From NCBI GenBank assembly GCA_937926755.1, contig CALBBA010000199.1:1-5548 (forward strand): a DNA stretch of 5,548 nt, given 5' to 3'. Made by a program: the position numbers and the translations under genes. The stretch comes from an uncultured Collinsella sp. (lineage in GTDB: Bacteria > Actinomycetota > Coriobacteriia > Coriobacteriales > Coriobacteriaceae). Below the pieces are notes generated by a model. That model ran no database searches, was not told the DNA's origin, and worked only from the letters and a program-made list of their open reading frames with translations. Below are positions 5,049 to 5,548 of this stretch, piece after piece; position 1 is the stretch's first letter, and each line of letters starts with the position of its first letter.

Positions 5049-5130
5049 TAGCCAATCCAGCCATCATCTTCGCGAAGGCGGACGTCAGGAAAAGCTCGGC
5101 TTGAGCTCGGTCGGACGCGGTCTGTGGGGC

Positions 5131-5183
5131 ATCATTCAGGCTCAGGGGGTCTCCTTGTCTTCTTCGGTCGCAACCTGAATGAT
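5131..5183. repeat. Perfect 10-bp inverted repeat with a 33-nt loop
   Basis: ATCATTCAGG (5131-5140) pairs with CCTGAATGAT (5174-5183). There is no T tract on either side. It may be a structured RNA, the ends of a small non-autonomous repeat, or an operator-like pair of half-sites; nothing here decides. Confidence 0.45.
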
Positions 5184-5410
5184 AGGGACGGCCCCTTCTC
5201 TCTTTCCCCTTCGTTTTCGACGCGTCACCCTCTCGGCGGGCTTAAGGCCCGCGCTCGCGGGTGCAGGGGCTACGCCCAAACCCCAAAAACGTAACGCCGT
5301 GCTCGAAGCGTTTCCGGACGTCAGCGTAATCTCAAATCCCGTTCGTCAACTCATGGGCAAGCCACCTGAGACTACTCATTTCTCCTACTGGCAATGAAGA
5401 CCTGCGACCT

Positions 5411-5427
5411 GCAGTTTTGCAAACTGC
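5411..5427. repeat. Short perfect hairpin
   Basis: GCAGTTT (5411-5417) and AAACTGC (5421-5427) form a 7-bp stem with a 3-nt loop. Only TTG follows, so it is not a clear terminator. Confidence 0.35.
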
Positions 5428-5548
5428 TTGAAAGCCACCTGCGTTGATTCACTTCCTATTGCAGCTGGCGGCTTGCACGCGAAAAGGCATTTAAGTTTCA
5501 AAACGGGCGTTTTCGGCGCTATCGAGCCTCCAAAGGCATCCCGCCGCG

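Larger units (their letters stand above)
5049..5548. other. Stretch of 500 bp without a convincing gene
   Basis: No gene with a start, ribosome binding site and recognisable motif is present. The region holds a second IS-tip-like sequence (5049-5059), the palindrome CTTCGCGAAG (5068-5077), a 10-bp inverted repeat (5131-5183), a short hairpin (5411-5427) and several short open frames on both strands. The longest minus-strand frame (5142-5345) lacks a start codon after an in-frame TGA at 5346-5348. A plus-strand frame at 5179-5397 starts without a ribosome binding site. Neither continues istA or orfA of the broken elements. The base composition looks lower in GC than the transposases. It may be intergenic sequence or decayed gene remnants. 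Confidence 0.5.

Noticed and set aside
4216..5067. Long minus-strand open frame opposite IS3 no. 2 orfB
   Set aside because: Antisense shadow of the transposase; no motifs and it runs across the terminal repeat.
5179..5397. 72-residue plus-strand open frame after the IS stack
   Set aside because: No ribosome binding site before the ATG, no recognisable domain, and it overlaps an equally open minus-strand frame.
1..5548. tRNA or rRNA genes
   Set aside because: No T-loop-like GGTTCGAATCC pattern or cloverleaf was found by eye in the gene-free stretches at either end.

Overview
The window looks like a piece of a high-GC Gram-positive genome, probably an actinobacterial gut anaerobe of the Coriobacteriia (Collinsella-like). 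That is an inference from the GC-rich coding style, the short KdpD-type kinase and the kind of insertion sequences present; no marker gene is available to confirm it.

Layout. Positions 1-124 are an intergenic tail with two hairpins. Positions 125-2468 (minus strand) hold a two-gene signalling operon: a KdpD-like membrane histidine kinase (843-2468) followed 4 nt later by a KdpE/OmpR-type response regulator (125-838). In the known family this pair senses K+ limitation or osmotic/ionic stress and activates the Kdp K+-ATPase genes. The kinase here lacks the long N-terminal KdpD and universal-stress-protein domains and starts directly at the four-helix membrane domain. No kdpFABC gene lies in the window.

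Positions 2518-5048 are a stack of three insertion sequences, one inside the next. (1) An IS3-family element on the minus strand (2518-3539) keeps its orfB, frameshift signal and orfB-side terminal repeat but has lost most of orfA. (2) Its orfA is cut at 3539/3540 by the left end of an IS21-family element (3540-3831), recognised by a TG tip, three 23-bp tandem repeats and the first 47 codons of istA. (3) That istA is cut at 3831/3832 by a second, different IS3-family element on the plus strand (3832-5048), which looks complete: 37-bp imperfect terminal repeats, orfA, orfB, an intact DDE triad and a -1 frameshift signal. The reading frame of the broken istA runs uninterrupted into orfA, giving a possible 163-residue two-HTH chimera.

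Neither the rest of the IS21 element nor the orfA half of the first IS3 element appears after 5048, and the last element has no target-site duplication. The right side of the nest was therefore probably lost by deletion or rearrangement. Positions 5049-5548 carry no convincing gene, only inverted repeats and short degenerate open frames.

Functionally, the stack ends 49 bp upstream of the kinase start. It appears to have cut the 3' arm of a Rho-independent terminator, so it may have changed how the kinase-regulator operon is transcribed. I see no clear new defence or biosynthetic system; the interest lies in the nested transposons, their frameshift signals and the chimeric reading frame.
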